A DNA stretch of 64,000 bases from Nymphaea colorata (GCF_008831285.2 NC_045146.1:21529289-21593288); one strand, 5' to 3'. Counted from the stretch's first letter, positions 1-14,246 are shown. Program-made: numbers and translations. Notes: generated by a model not told the origin, from the letters alone.

Positions 1-321
1 TCCATGTTTTCCACTTTGGACTTCCCAAAAACATCTTCTTTTTGCAGTTTGGAGATATCCATTTTTTCCATTCACCAGCGTTGAGATAATCCTTAAGTTG
101 AAAGTATTGCATATATGAGATATGCAGGTAGTTTATGAAAATAAGAAGAAAACTCACATATGTTTTACTTTTAGTTTAGCTTCTGAAATCATCAAACATG
201 AATTTTGAAAACTGAACAACTTAAACATGTATTTAGGAAATGTCTAATGAGTCTTAAGATTATGGTGGAAAAAAGCCCATCATCCAGGAAGCGACAAGGA
301 AGCTAAACTAATGTGTGTGTA

Positions 322-330
322 TATATATAA
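322..330 (+). promoter_or_regulatory. TATA box of the His/Pro-rich protein gene
   Basis: A run of alternating T and A ending in TATATATAA lies 40 bp upstream of the ATG at 370. The spacing would place transcription start only about 15-20 bp before that ATG, giving a very short leader. The TA run is also a short microsatellite, so the match could be fortuitous. Confidence 0.45.
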
Positions 331-369
331 GTGAGAGCATGGTAGAAGCCAGAAGCGAAGAAGACCGAC

Positions 370-828
370 ATGGGTTCCCCCTTCACAGGCGTTGCCTTCT
401 TCCTCGCCTTTGCTTTCCTTGGGCTTTCCGCCGCCACCCCTGAAGCCGTAGCAGAATCTGACGGCACTCCCTTCAAGCGACCAGCTCTCCACCACGTTTA
501 CAGCCACTTCAGGCCACCACCTCTCCACCATGTATACCACCGCCACTACAGGCCATCGCCACCAATGCGCCGCCCTTATCGGTCGCCGACTCCACGCTAC
601 GTCTACCACCTACTGACCCAGAAGCCTCACCCACCAGCTTCAACAACCGAACACATCTCCCTCTACCCCCATTTTCATCGACACTTTCCACGACCACGAT
701 ACGACCATCACCCGCCACTCACCCCTGGCGTCCGCCGCACCTCCACCGCTACGTCCGGCCACCTCTCCGTTACCGGTCACCTTGGCGCCACCACTGGAGA
801 AGCGGGCCACAACACGGCCACTGAGTAA
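370..828 (+). CDS. Putative secreted His/Pro/Tyr-rich cell-wall-like protein (152 aa)
   Basis: The frame opens with a classical signal peptide: residues 1-28 are hydrophobic and Ala-rich, with likely cleavage near AVA-ES. The next 60 or so residues are a degenerate repeat of the type HHVY-x-H-x-RPxPP, rich in His, Pro, Arg and Tyr and without Cys. This resembles plant proline-rich or extensin-like wall proteins, but there is no SPPPP motif, so the name extensin is not justified. Coding GC is much higher than in the flanks. A TATA box lies upstream and AATAAA follows 62 bp after the stop. After about residue 110 the annotated frame loses the repeat, while an overlapping frame (about 729-824) carries repeat-like residues HRYVRPPLRYRSPW. 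The gene may therefore hold a frameshift. The specific family is not recognised; the function is inferred only from composition. Confidence 0.5.
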   Translation: MGSPFTGVAFFLAFAFLGLSAATPEAVAESDGTPFKRPALHHVYSHFRPPPLHHVYHRHYRPSPPMRRPYRSPTPRYVYHLLTQKPHPPASTTEHISLYPHFHRHFPRPRYDHHPPLTPGVRRTSTATSGHLSVTGHLGATTGEAGHNTATE

Positions 829-889
829 TAGTGCAGCTGGTCTGGCCGTTGGCCGGCAAAGTATCGGCGAGTGCTCAATCCGGTTTAAT

Positions 890-895
890 AATAAA
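890..895 (+). terminator. AATAAA polyadenylation signal
   Basis: A canonical AATAAA lies 62 bp downstream of the stop codon at 826-828, at a normal distance for a plant 3' untranslated region. It supports transcription of the preceding open frame. Confidence 0.45.
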
Positions 896-2820
896 GAGGG
901 CGGGTCGAGCAGGCCAAGCGTGAGAGCTCCCCACCTGCCGCCGTCGATGGCTGAGGGTGCTTTTCACCGGTCCTGGTTGGTGTGAGTCGTCCTCGATTTC
1001 TTCTCGTCGCCTAATTCATGTTCTATTGCATTTGAAAATTCTTTAGATTGATTTGTCTGCGTGAACTCGGGCCATCGAGTTCGTTGAATAAGAAAAAGAA
1101 AGGCTATTTATTAGCTTGTATTGCGTTTCCTAGTGAAAGAGCGTCTGATTACCACTCTTTCTGCCTCCCTCTGTCTCTCTTTTCCCTCTCTAAGTCGACA
1201 CGATTACCATAGATTCAACTTTTGTCTCCTTGCAAGCCGCCACGATACTGTATAAGGGGCACTTTAGTCTTCTTAAAACACATTTTTTGCCTTTATGAGT
1301 GCACGGATTGTTAATTCTATCGGGAAAAACTGAAGCCTCCGTCTTAGATGGTGTATAAATTATGACTCAATGAGGTGAAAAAGAAGTTTTTAAAAGAATA
1401 AAAAGAAAATTGTGATAAAAAAAGGTTAAAAGTTGAAAAATTACATTCATTATCAAAAATTTTTAAAATATCTCAACCCTTTCTCAATTTGTTTGTTTTA
1501 TATTGTTGTCCATTTCCTTTTTTTTCCTTTGCCTCCAAGGTTTGAGCTGGATCGTGATTCAACATACTTTTTGTCCGCATCGCTCTTCGTTTCTCATATT
1601 TACAAAAATTTTTGTTGCACTAAGACATGGTATAATTGGAATCCACTAATTAACCCAACAATCAATTTTGAACAACACCCTCTATAAATGTCAACTAAGC
1701 ATACCATTATACGCCAAATTAAGTCCTTAAACAACCCGCTACCATGCATTCATTTTGGTGAGGTTTCGATCATGGTCATCATTTTTGGCATCACTTTCCC
1801 ATGGAGTAGTTGGATAAGACCAACTGGTAGTTAGAAGATCTTATTCCATGTTGTCATTGTCGACGTTGCTCATCAGTCTGCATCGGTTAGATTGGCATTT
1901 TATCTTTGCTGAATTGGTTCAAATTTGAACAGTAAGGTTTTTTTTTAATGTTAATTAGTTTTTTAAAATCGTTGTTTAGATAACAAATTCAGAAGTAAAG
2001 CTATGAACTACTATTGGCCAATAGACCATACTAGTTGACAAATAATTAAATCGGTACGTACCCATATCTGTACTGATAACAACGGCCAAAATTGTCTAAA
2101 AAAGAAATTTGATTAAGTTTTTTTCAATTGCTCATTGACTTGTTTTCTTCATTGATACCGAGCAAGTGGGTACAAGCATCATGCCGTGTTCATCTCTCTC
2201 CCAAGTAGGGTTTTTTTTTTCCTGAAAATTATTGAGAAAAAGGATAAACTTTCGCCAATTATTGAAGAACCCATAAGTAGGAGAAAATTCCCGAGCCGTC
2301 TCTAACCGGTCCGATCCAGCAAGGGCCAGCCGGCGATACGTTACGGCGGCGATGACGACGAACCGGACGGAGGGAGTAGCTCCGTTAAAAGAAAGGAAGC
2401 CAGCTGGTTCGCCGGTGGGTCCCGCCTTCGTTTAAGACTTTCCGTGGAAGGGAATCGAATGGGAAATGATTCCATCCCTCAGATCTTCGGTGGAACAACT
2501 GATGTCTTAAGCGATGGCGATATTTTCATAATAGCGGACGCTGGAAATATAACACGCTCTAGGCCCTTTGGCGGATACTAAAGGCTTTGGCAAATTAATT
2601 TTTGGTTCTTTGGTGTCTTCATTATTAGCTGGAAAACTTCGCGTTTGATATAGAAAATATTTCTATATGGACTTCATTTTTAAGAGATATTGCCCTGAAA
2701 GACATATGTTCAATTTTAACACGTTATTTGGAATGATTTTATCCGGATAACTTGGTGGAATCTCATCTTCTTAGGGCCTCAACAATTGCCACAGCGTAGT
2801 TTCGGGCCCCGCTGGCTTGC
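896..2820. other. Intergenic spacer upstream of actin
   Basis: No gene is supported here. Most of it is AT-rich with poly-T runs. A GC-richer block at about 2290-2480 contains several CGG and CCGG motifs and ends some 340 bp before the actin TATA-like box. It could be distal promoter or an old insertion; nothing decides between them. Confidence 0.6.
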
Positions 2821-2822
2821 CC

Positions 2823-2990
2823 TTTAAAAGACTAAACCCTCCTTGTTTGTCGATCCCTTCCGCTCTCCGCTCTTGTTCTCGTTCAGTCAGTTCTTCACCT
2901 TCCCCTCCCTTCCCTCTCTCTTCTCTCTTCCGAAGAAGAAGAAGAAGAAGAAGAAGAGGAGGGTCACCTGCAGTTCACACAAGGTCCTCT
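2823..2990 (+). promoter_or_regulatory. Actin core promoter and first untranslated exon (approximate)
   Basis: A TATA-like TTTAAAA at 2823-2829 is followed by a long pyrimidine-rich stretch (about 2845-2931, a plant Y-patch type leader) and a (GAA)n run at 2932-2957. Plant actin genes typically have a short untranslated first exon followed by a leader intron that ends just before the ATG. The acceptor of that intron is clear (AG at 4337-4338, 14 bp before the ATG). The donor is not: candidates at about 2982, 3118 and 3545 are all imperfect, so the right end of this exon is a guess. Confidence 0.5.
2932..2957. repeat. (GAA)n microsatellite in the actin leader
   Basis: About nine GAA units follow the pyrimidine-rich leader of actin. 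A repeat here could vary in length between alleles and alter the leader. Confidence 0.8.
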
Positions 2991-4352
2991 CTCCTTCTCT
3001 CTCTTCTCTCGCTTTCCATGTCGCTGCTTGAGTGCGCTCTCTTTTCTCCGATCATCGCTTTTTGCAGAAATATTTGGTTTTTTTTAGTAATAGTTTGTGA
3101 AAAGTTCGTTATCCATGCGGTACTTCCAGTAACTCGTATCAAGTCGTGCAATTTTATGTTCTGCTGCTACTTACCTTTCCCGGTCCTAGCTATCTAGAGT
3201 TTGAGTTATTGGAGTTGTTCAGCATGGAATGGGTGCGACATATTGCTATCATGCTTATTGATAGTTTCATACCCCAGAATTTTTGTGATAAATAGAAGTG
3301 TCTTTTTGTGTTTAGTTGATTCGACATCGCTCTTTTGACTAGCTTCAGCCAAACCGTAGGTTGTTGATACTAGAGGAATTGGATGGAAACTTGTGTGGAT
3401 TAGGTAGATGTTTCTGTTATCTGTGTTTTGTATATCTCTTTAGGCACGTGGAATGCATGGTAACTTACTGCTGTTTTCTAATTGAATCAGTATTCTTTTA
3501 GGCTAGTATCATAGTGATAGAGGAAAAAAATGGAGACTTCTGCAGGTTAAGGTTGATTTATATAGGCGAACGTGCCATTCTCCGGATTTATTCTCTTTTA
3601 TGCTTGGGGTTTTGGATCCTTTTCCACGTCAATGTTGTTCTTATTGTAAGTGAACATGTTTTCCCGCTATGAAAAAAAAAAAAAAAGGTGCCGACTGTAG
3701 CTTGTTGAGTTCTGTTGCATCTTGAGGCTTCGCTTGAGAATATAATGTTGTGCCCCTGTCTTTGGTGTTTTTATATGTTATTATGTACATGAGTAATTGG
3801 TTTGCTGCTTTTGTCAATAGACTGAAGGCCGCAGTGGCTTTCTTTCTCCATGTAATTAGGCTGGTTGATTTAGTACTACTGGTCATTCTTTCACATGTCG
3901 AATTGTCTTTTCTTATGATTCGAACTTCATATTGGAGCTGATACTTTTTTCACACTTGAACTTAAAGCATAACTGTTCTTAATTTTCACCGATTCAGGGT
4001 AGTGGCAAGTATGTCCATGTACCATCGGGAGTGATTTATATCATACCTTAGTTTGTTTTATATGAATCTTCTGTCATAATCTGTCAGCACTCAGCAGCTA
4101 TAGTCTTGCAAATTCCAAAACATGGTTTTTAGTTGTCCTGTCTCTGCTTGGTAAAGCATGAGGAAACAATCTTGAGATTCCTGTGTTGCTAGTGTAAGCA
4201 TTTCATTTTGAATTTCCTACAAATCTGTGTGCCCATTATCTGCATTGACATTGAGTCATTGTCCATTAGTTTATTTCAGTGAAAGTTCTTCCGTAGTCTT
4301 CTTCTGTAGTCTTCTAATTTGGTTCTTAAATAATGCAGCTTGATATAGAAAA

Positions 4353-6243
<1,891 letters not shown>

Positions 6244-6960
6244 GCTCTGTTTTTCTGCTTTTTGTGTTTGCATATCATTTACCTTTTGTGTCTGGAGTCG
6301 GATTGGTTCAGAAATTGTCATCGATTATTGTATTACCGTATGGAAATTCTCATTCCTATCATGTAATGGCTGGAACGTGTACCCAAGTTTAGGTCGGATT
6401 GCATGTATAGCTTGCATAGTTTTGTCCAGTTTGCAGGTGGAGCTAAAGTTTGCTATTACTTCTTGTTTGTCCCTTGTAGTTATGTTCAACAAGCAGCGAT
6501 GTGGTTGAACAATGAACTCTTGAAGGCTTTTTCCTCTCCCCGTTTGTATTATTCGTCTTGGACGTCATATTCTATGGTAAAGGTTTTCTTTTTATTGCCG
6601 ATTGTATGATCGGTAGATCGTTTTTAGAATCATTGCCGTCGTTTGAAGGCCTTCGTTGTGTATGCGTTGTGCAACAGTCGTGCCCATTTTCCCCAATAGC
6701 AACAGCGTGCACTTTTCTCAGTCCTTAGCGGGATTTCGCACTTTCAATTGGTGATTTGCATTTGCTGGTTTGAAAGGAGAGTGGTTCCGGGGGCAGGTTT
6801 GACCCAAATTTCAGGTTACATGTCCAAGAACCAGATTGCGATATGCTTGTCCTCCTGCGTTAAATATCATCCTACGGGAATTAAATTTTCATTTTGTTGA
6901 CATTTAGATCAAGGCGAGCAATCGAGTTTATTGATTTTTTCTTTCAGAAAATTTGTCCCA

Positions 6961-6999
6961 GAGAGAGAGAGAGAGAGAGAGAGAGTGAGAGTGAGAGAG
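6961..6999. repeat. (GA)n microsatellite
   Basis: An almost pure GA run, interrupted by two GTGA units near its right end, lies downstream of actin. Confidence 0.85.
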
Positions 7000-7017
7000 G
7001 CGGAGAGGCTTACAAGT

Positions 7018-7260
7018 ATCGGGCGGCCCGATAAGAAGCGGACCTGTGCCGGCCTGAAACCCGAGTTCAGTTTGGCCTAAGCTCCATCTGATTACTTTAA
7101 AAAATATATTTTTAAATATAAGATAATATAAATATAATTGATGGTAATAAAATATTATATTTATATATAAAATTAATAAAATAAATATTAAAAAATATTG
7201 AGTCCATTCGGTGCTTTTTTTGGGTTCGAGTCCGGCCGTGTTGGGCTCGGTGCTCAGTCT
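7018..7260. repeat. MITE-like block with AT-rich core
   Basis: GC-rich ends containing GGCCCGAT, CGGCCTGAAACCCGAG on the left and GGGTTCGAGTCCGGCCGTG on the right flank about 110 bp that is nearly pure A and T. The two ends are loosely inverted copies of each other. Blocks with the same look occur near 39.7-40.2 kb and 46.75-47.0 kb. This suggests a non-autonomous DNA transposon family, but I could not define exact ends or a target duplication. Confidence 0.35.
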
Positions 7261-8898
7261 TCCTTACAACAGAGACAAGTGGTGCATAAAAAAGGTATTT
7301 ATAAGTAAGTGAAGGCTCTTCCAAAGAAGCAACATCACACATTTGCAAGTGGTAAGGAGCCAAAGAGTCCACGTCCAAAATTTTTATATAAAATAAATGA
7401 AACTTCTAAAATTTAAATGTATTTTTTTTTTTTTGAGGAAGGGCAAGGGCCTCTAACCGACTCATATCTCTCCCTCAGCAGGCACAGGCACTAAGCGAGC
7501 TCATGTTTTGTGCTTTTGTTTTTTGGGTACCGTTTAGGACCCTTCAACTTTTTATTAATGCTTCTCCTTCAGTTCTGGATCTTTTTTCTTTACAAGTCTA
7601 TATTATATAATGTTTTATTGAATGAAACTACCTTTTTTTTTTTCTTAAGGTGAGTGGTTTCTCTTCTAAGGTTCATATAAAGCATGCTCCATGATTCGAG
7701 ACATTTTACGATCCAATAAAAATAATGTACTGGGTCGTGTATAATAGGCCCAACATTCTTTGTTTTTTTTTGTTTTTTTCATAGAGGTTCACTTATTTTG
7801 GCATAATGATGCCTTTTTCATGCAATGGGAAGATGACTATAGAAATTCAGCCTTCTATATTGACATATGCATGCAGCAGGGGGTCGGTAGAGGCCTTGGC
7901 CCTTCCTCAATTTTTTTAAAATTTACATGTAAATTTTAGAAGTTTTATTTATTTTATTTAAAACTTTTGAAAATTTTTATATTTTGACTCTTGTTAAAAT
8001 TTTGAAACTATAATTTGGCATTCCTCATAAAAAAAAATTTGTATGTATACGGGTACAGATATGTATGTATGTGAGAGTAAATAAAGATCAACAATACCAT
8101 TCCGTTATTAAATATTTCATGACTGGTCTTCCACTGAAAGTGTTGTTTCTCTGATATTAAAGAAAATTAACGATCACCAATGTAAGTAGAGACAGTAATA
8201 TATTTTATCTAAAAAGTTTGCATAGAAGTGACACTTTCTAACAGTGGAGCCTATGACTATTTTCCTGATCAACTTGATACTGACATAAAATTTTATAACC
8301 ACATGGTAGGCCAAGTTATAATAAAAATTTAGCTTGGTTTGTTCCCTACACAAACCACCTGCCGTGGCGGGCGGTGAGTCAGGGTTCGTGTTTCTTTTCA
8401 TGCATCCTGACTTTTGAAACCGGCGGCGGCAGCCATTATGGGAACTAATAGGTCAATCGATATATGGCGACCTTTTCAAACCTGTTCTGCCTAGCAAGTG
8501 CTAACCTCTCCTATGGACGCAGGATAGCCATTGCGCTCAATTATATATGATTAATAGTTTATGGTTGATACGACCTGATATAGAACACGGGCAACCGGCG
8601 AGAGCTTACTGTCCCTTTTTTTCTGATGAGTCCTAAACGGAGCTGGAATCGCATTGGTTTCACAACGTCCACCATGTTGCTTTGCTCTAGCTTTCTACGA
8701 GACAGAAGAAAATAATATGCATCCACATAACTAAATTAACATGCAACTATTCTCATTGATCGTCATCGTTATGCCATCTATCTCTCGCGTTGATGGCCAT
8801 GAGACAAGATACATACAGAGAACATAGATATATTTTCAACAATACATTTAGTATCTTACACTAGCCGATCTCTTAAGAAGCCTAAAACTGAACATAAA

Positions 8899-8904
8899 TT
8901 TATT
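8899..8904 (-). terminator. AATAAA polyadenylation signal of the iron-transporter gene
   Basis: Read on the - strand this is AATAAA, about 96 bp downstream of the stop codon at 9000. The distance is typical for a plant 3' untranslated region. Confidence 0.5.
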
Positions 8905-8999
8905 CACCGGGCATTCAAGAAGGAAGGCCACGACTAGGTTTCTTGAACCATGACGACCCTGGTAGGTACAAGTATCCTCTGGATCATGGTAGAGCTGAA

Positions 9000-9695
9000 C
9001 TAAGCCGACTGAGATATGTCCAATTTGAAGGCCATACCAAAGAGCTTAAGCACCCCAAAAGTTACAAGCATGGCTGCCCATCCTCCAACAACAACACGAA
9101 CCGTCGATTTTCCTACTGACGAGCCACCGAGCTTAGCGGCGGTCCAGCCAAAGAGGGCTAGAGCTAAGGTCGAGACACCAGAGACCACGCCCACCCTGGT
9201 CCATCGTTGCTTGATGAATGCGCCGCTCAGCAACGGCACCACTGCCCCGATGCCAAACGCCAGTGCCGATGCGCCGGCCGCCTGTAAAGGGCTCGGCAGC
9301 TTCTCCTTCTCCTCCTGCTCCTTCTCCGCCGACACCTCAACATCGGCATACCGCCTCTCCCTCTTCATCTGCGCGAGCTCGATGTCGACTTGGGAGTAGA
9401 CGGAGACGTACTCGCCGATGGCCATGCTGAATGCTCCTGCGATGAGGCCGGCGAGACCCGAGACGACGGTGGCTTTGACCGATTGGTTAACTGCGCTCAC
9501 ACCCAGCATGAGGGAGGCAACAGAGACGAGGCCATCATTGGCGCCGAGGGCAGCGGCCCTGAGCCATTGTGCACGCTGGGAGTAGTCGAAAGGCTCTTCT
9601 TTCGCTACCGTGTCGGCCGGACAGCTGTTCCCAGGCTTGTCCACTATATGGTTTATTTGGTTAAGTTGAACAGAAGAAGGCAAGTAAGCGGCCAT
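9000..9695 (-). CDS. Vacuolar iron transporter homolog (VTL / nodulin-21-like), 231 aa
   Basis: Member of the CCC1/VIT1 family, which moves Fe2+ (and Mn2+) from cytosol into the vacuole. The family signature QRAQWLRAAALGANDGL is at residues 40-56. Five membrane segments can be read: about 47-69, 76-99, 150-172, then two more before a short C-terminal tail. A charged Glu/Lys loop sits between helices 2 and 3, with conserved SMAIGEYVSV and QVDIE flanking it. The loop is shorter than the cytosolic metal-binding domain of true VIT1, which places it with the VTL subgroup; length and lack of introns agree. The start is ATG at 9695: a longer open frame reaches GTG at 9755, but the TATA box at 9773-9778 would put transcription start near 9745, downstream of that codon. 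Transport substrate is inferred from the family. Confidence 0.9.
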   Translation of the reverse strand: MAAYLPSSVQLNQINHIVDKPGNSCPADTVAKEEPFDYSQRAQWLRAAALGANDGLVSVASLMLGVSAVNQSVKATVVSGLAGLIAGAFSMAIGEYVSVYSQVDIELAQMKRERRYADVEVSAEKEQEEKEKLPSPLQAAGASALAFGIGAVVPLLSGAFIKQRWTRVGVVSGVSTLALALFGWTAAKLGGSSVGKSTVRVVVGGWAAMLVTFGVLKLFGMAFKLDISQSA

Positions 9696-9772
9696 TGCCA
9701 ACTGAAGAAAGAGAGAGAGAGAGAGAGGGTGTTGGGGGGAGAGTGTGGAGAGCACACGCCTGGCTTCACCAA

Positions 9773-9778
9773 TTTATA
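9773..9778 (-). promoter_or_regulatory. TATA box of the iron-transporter gene
   Basis: CTATAAATT on the - strand lies about 80 bp upstream of the chosen ATG. The inferred leader is a CT-rich stretch with a (CT)n run (about 9705-9727). This box decides against translation from the in-frame GTG at 9755. Confidence 0.7.
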
Positions 9779-10621
9779 GAGACAGAAAGTGAACAACGTT
9801 GATATGCGCCTTTCTGTTCGGCAGTCAGTTGCCGCCGGAATCTCAGAGCCGTCGGATTTGATGAATAAGATGATATCTTCGGGGTAGAGAAGCGGTCAAA
9901 AGATATGACGTGCCACATCCTCTCGGGGCCTGAGAGGAGCCCATATGTCACCAAAGTAATATTTTATACGTCAATGATGCCTAGAAATATACCATTGCAC
10001 AAGCTATCTCCAAGTCAGATAGTTTGATCGCATGAAACAAATTAATAATTTAGTTGTAAAGATGGGAGCAAGTCGTCTCATCTATTAGATTAGACGATTT
10101 TTGGTGTCTCTCGACAACTCAAGTCTTACATTTCACATTCTGATCAGTCTTTAACTTGAAAATTATAGTAAGAAAATGGAATGAGTCGAATCCAGGAATA
10201 TACAGGAAGCAAAAGATGGCAGCAGCCTTGCATGAAGGCATGAACCATGTCTTTGAAGGCGTGAATGCACGTCCTATGGAAGATGGGTGCATGTCAAACA
10301 AGGCGGATATCAACAATTGAAGAATTAGCTAAGTCTTGAACTCTCTTCCTCTCTCTCTCTCCCCCTTCCTTCGGGTTTAATTTGCTAGTCAAAGATCTCT
10401 ACATTCAACTGTTGGAGCCAGGAGGCGGGAGTTGTTCGTAGATAAGCGCATTCGGAGGCCACAATATTATTCTGCAGCTGTTGGCCGTCCATTTCTAAAA
10501 CCAAGTCGTGTCTTCGGCTCAGATCAAGTAAAGATGCACGCATTGCAGCACAGGTGCTACATAGTGCACAAATAATCAGCCCCAATAAACCAAAGTGTAG
10601 GTAGACCAAGAAAACACAGAG

Positions 10622-10635
10622 AACACACACACACA

Positions 10636-10678
<43 letters not shown>
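10622..10678. repeat. Compound (AC)n(CT)n(AT)n microsatellite
   Basis: Three adjoining dinucleotide runs: AC, then CT, then about 13 TA units. Confidence 0.9.
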
Positions 10679-11079
10679 ATGCATCATACTACTCAATTAC
10701 GTTTAGAATCTCTTTTGTGAAAATTTTGAACTGCCCAAAGTCATTTCACTTGCAGAGTTTCATTTATATATCAGAAACATCGGCTTGTAACATTGACCGA
10801 CTTTACAAACGTGGAGATGACGTGTGTACAAATATAAGTTTAATAAACATTTGTAAATTGGAGATCTTATGAATTGCTTCATAATTGCGTCGGTTCAACA
10901 CATAACTTCGTATGTCCAATTCTACGCAAATGAGAAATATCTAGTTTCATCTATAGTTTCATAACTTTTTAGTAGCAGTAATAGTATGTGTTTGTCTATA
11001 TAACCATCAAATTCAAGCTTTCTGAAATTATATATGGAAGTGAGTTTTCATGGGTGCATTTCTGAAATAGATAAATTGA

Positions 11080-11099
11080 GAGAGAGAGAGAGAGAGAGA
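11080..11099. repeat. (GA)n microsatellite
   Basis: A pure GA run of about 20 bp in spacer sequence. Confidence 0.85.
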
Positions 11100-12425
11100 C
11101 TAGGAATTATTTTCCTTCGACATTACCTTGGCAAAAGAAACGCGCAAAAGAAACGCCTTCAAGATTTTGGAAGGATACAAGTATACCAGCAACAAATGAA
11201 AGAGTAGGATGAAAGCGGCAGAAAGGCAAGCGTAGTCTAATAATGAAGAATGCTAGTAGTATGCTTACATAAGATACAGAACAAATAACATGTCTAGAAC
11301 CATCCTCTGCAAGCAAGTTTATAGTAAAAATAAAAATTTCTGTTGTTATTGTTATTCTGATTATTATTGTATTGGCGGATATCGTGCTCTAGCATCTGAT
11401 TTGGCCGATACTATCGTTTTCCTTTCCCAGATCATTTCAATGCATGGTGAGCGATACGTGGAGGCGACAGCGAGAACTAGCAAGGAGATGATGTAATCAG
11501 CTTCGGTCTATCCTGCCCATACCTTCTTACAGTTTAATGGGGATCGCTGTTGCCATCCCCACGCGCTCGAGGACGTCTCCTTGGCCGCGGAGGCGTGGCG
11601 CGCACGCCTTGAAACCTACGGCCGTCTCTCTCCTCTCTTTCTTTTCCTCTTTCCCGCTATTCTTTTCTTTTTTCTACTAATAACAGTCTTCTTCTTTTTC
11701 TTCCCCTGGTTCAAACCTGCTCCAGCCTTGATGTCCTTCCCCCGAATAGAAAAATAGTAGCAGCATGTGTCACACACGCGGTCACCCTCAAAAAGTAAGC
11801 GGGCACTCGCCTTCTTTCGTGAGCTGCCCACAATCCACTAGTTATTTAATGATGATCATCATGCTGACTATACACTCCTCTTCCTACTTCTTCTTCTTCT
11901 TCTTCTTCTCTGTGTGCTTGTTTTCGTACTTCTTTTTTTTCTTTGGCTAGTGCTGTGCGACCTACGTCGATCAGATGTAATGGTGTGCCTTGACTTTTTG
12001 GTTTTTTGTTTTTGTATGTGAAGGAATTCCATCTTGGTGAAGTAATTATGTGGGCGTAGATATCTTCAAACTAATTTAATGCACCAAGGAAACGAAAATC
12101 CTAACATCCCCAGACGGCTTCTCCCATAATTTAAAGTCCTTCGGCTCAACCCTTGAGGCGGCGAAAGGATCTGGTGCAATGTAACCTTGCGTTTTTCTGC
12201 AATCATATTTTATTAGAAGCCTTCTGTTTATGTGTTTTTTTTTTGTTTTTGAACATCTCCAATGCAGATCCGCAGTGGAAGCAGAGTCTGGTGGGGTATT
12301 CCTTAGATTAATGACGACAGAAGATGGCCTAAACATCAGTATAATCTTAATGATATAGCAAAGAATGGGCCCTGCAGTTCAAGCATTTGATTTGTCAACC
12401 ATCTTGTAACGTATGATCACCGTGG

Positions 12426-12511
12426 CAGAATGAGTTGGATTGTGTTTGACATAATGGTATGTGCCAGAATGAGTTGGATTGTGTTTGACATAATGATATG
12501 TGCCAGAACAC
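12426..12511. repeat. 39-bp tandem duplication
   Basis: A 39-bp unit starting CAGAATGAGTTGGATTGTG occurs at 12426-12464 and again at 12465-12503 with a single base change, followed by the first few bases of a third copy. The high identity indicates a recent duplication. Confidence 0.9.
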
Positions 12512-14246
12512 TAACACATCGTTCTGTATTTGAATAAGTCGACACAAACATTGGACAGCAGAAAATTCTTGAACTCCGGGTTCCCGTGGTAAAGAACAGA
12601 AACACTGGACAAAGTTCTTGCGACCTCCTTCACAACGTGCATTCTTCTTCCCTCATCTCGCCGCTGGCTTCTTCTTTTGTGATGTTGACTTGCCTCTTGT
12701 TGGTTCAACAGAGAATTCAGTTGCAGAGGTGTCTGATTTAGGTGACGAGATTAGTTTCATGATGCATTTGCAGAACTCTATTGAGGGAAAGAGATTTTTC
12801 GGCGTGGTAGTTCTGGTGAGACCTTTGGTAATTTCATGGGTTTATTTTGGTGAAGTTACAGCAAAGTGGCATCCAAAATCAATTCCAAGGAACCCTTTCT
12901 TTCGATTGATGTGAAATGGATGGAATTGATTGAAATGGTAGAGACATGTTCCGTAGTTTCCGTTTTGTCCTTGTTTGTAGGTAAATTACAATTAGAGAAG
13001 GTAAAGACAAATCGGATCTAACGCGATGTAAAACTAGTTCTCCATTGTTTAACTGATCAATTCTGAGGCATAATAGCACTCTTGCACGGTTAACTTCAAT
13101 TCTTCTACCTTTTCATAGTTTTTGATGGTAATGCTACTCTGGTTTCTCATCTGCAGAAGATTTGTTTTGGGTACTAAATTGGACAAGTTGGAGGGTAAGC
13201 TATTTCTTTGGTAACCTTTTCATATTTCTTGTTCTTTTGATATTGAAGAAGAACATTATCGTACAATGGAAGTTCTCCTCATTATTGGCTAATGTTGCAG
13301 TTTTTATTTGATATTTTGCTGTAATTTTACTGGTATTAAGCGACGTCATTATGAATTGTCTTGACCACGGTAATCAAACGAGTGAAAGGAATCACACGCT
13401 TGTTCCGTTCCGTGGAAACCAAACGACGAACAGACGTACAGTAATGCTTCCTTGACTAGCTGCTCCTGTTCCGATGAACAGCAGAACAGATCATCTATTC
13501 TGCTTATTCTAAGAACAGCAAATCAAACATACTCTTTAAGTATGAGTTATTCAAAACTCGAAATTTGGGCATTGTTTCAAGTTTTTTAATGATCTTATAT
13601 ATATAAACCTTTAAAATATAATATTTTCAACAGAATTTCCTGTGTTTCTTCCATTCTCGGAGAAGCATTCAGGTGCCCTTTCGGTAGGCTTCTCGGAAAC
13701 GCATTTTCCATGAGCCCAAGAATTGATAACCATGAATGACGAAACTATAGTTTTCTGGTACCATAGTTTCAGTACGACAGTTGGTCACTAGGATTGGGCT
13801 TCATAAAATACCATGCAGAAAAGTAAATCCGATTACCTGTCAAAATCACATTTTCACTTGGTCTCATCCGATCCTACTCGATGCAACTTGCAAGTGCCGA
13901 GGAGTGAGCTACCAAAAATCTATCCTTTTGAATTAAATGTGTTTTGGCAGTTCGTATGATCTACGATTCCTCTCCAACGACTTCCCAGATCTTTGTCAAC
14001 GGAAGAAAACTGAACCGACTCACACATAGACCACATGATTAGAAAAAAGAAATCTAAAGCCACATATCCATGAAGAAGGCTCTCCATCATTTTTTATGAC
14101 ATTTTTTAGATGTAATATCGAAAGGCTCAACTTCTTTTCATTTGATATGGCGTTCTGAATCCACCTCCATCCATGGGACTCCTCTGCAACCGGAAGGAGC
14201 TTCTGTTTCATCCTCAAAACACAGAAGGGCTACCGGAGAAAAGCAA

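Larger units (their letters stand above)
6244..8898. other. Actin 3' region and spacer to the next gene
   Basis: The first few hundred bases are probably the actin 3' untranslated region, though no clean AATAAA was found. The rest holds a (GA)n run, a repeat-like block at about 7018-7260 with GC-rich ends around an AT-rich core, and AT-rich sequence with poly-T tracts. Open frames here are short and show no coding character. Confidence 0.55.

Noticed and set aside
2817-3197. 126-codon frame across the actin leader
   Set aside because: It starts at a non-ATG codon before the likely transcription start, runs through pyrimidine and GAA repeats, and lies in the untranslated exon and leader intron.
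7222-7240. GGGTTCGAGTCC resembling a tRNA T-arm (B box)
   Set aside because: The 60 bp upstream is nearly pure A and T with no A box, no acceptor stem can be formed, and the word sits in the right end of a MITE-like block.
12618-12914. 98-codon + strand frame
   Set aside because: It starts at TTG and has no recognised motif; neighbouring sequence contains tandem repeats.
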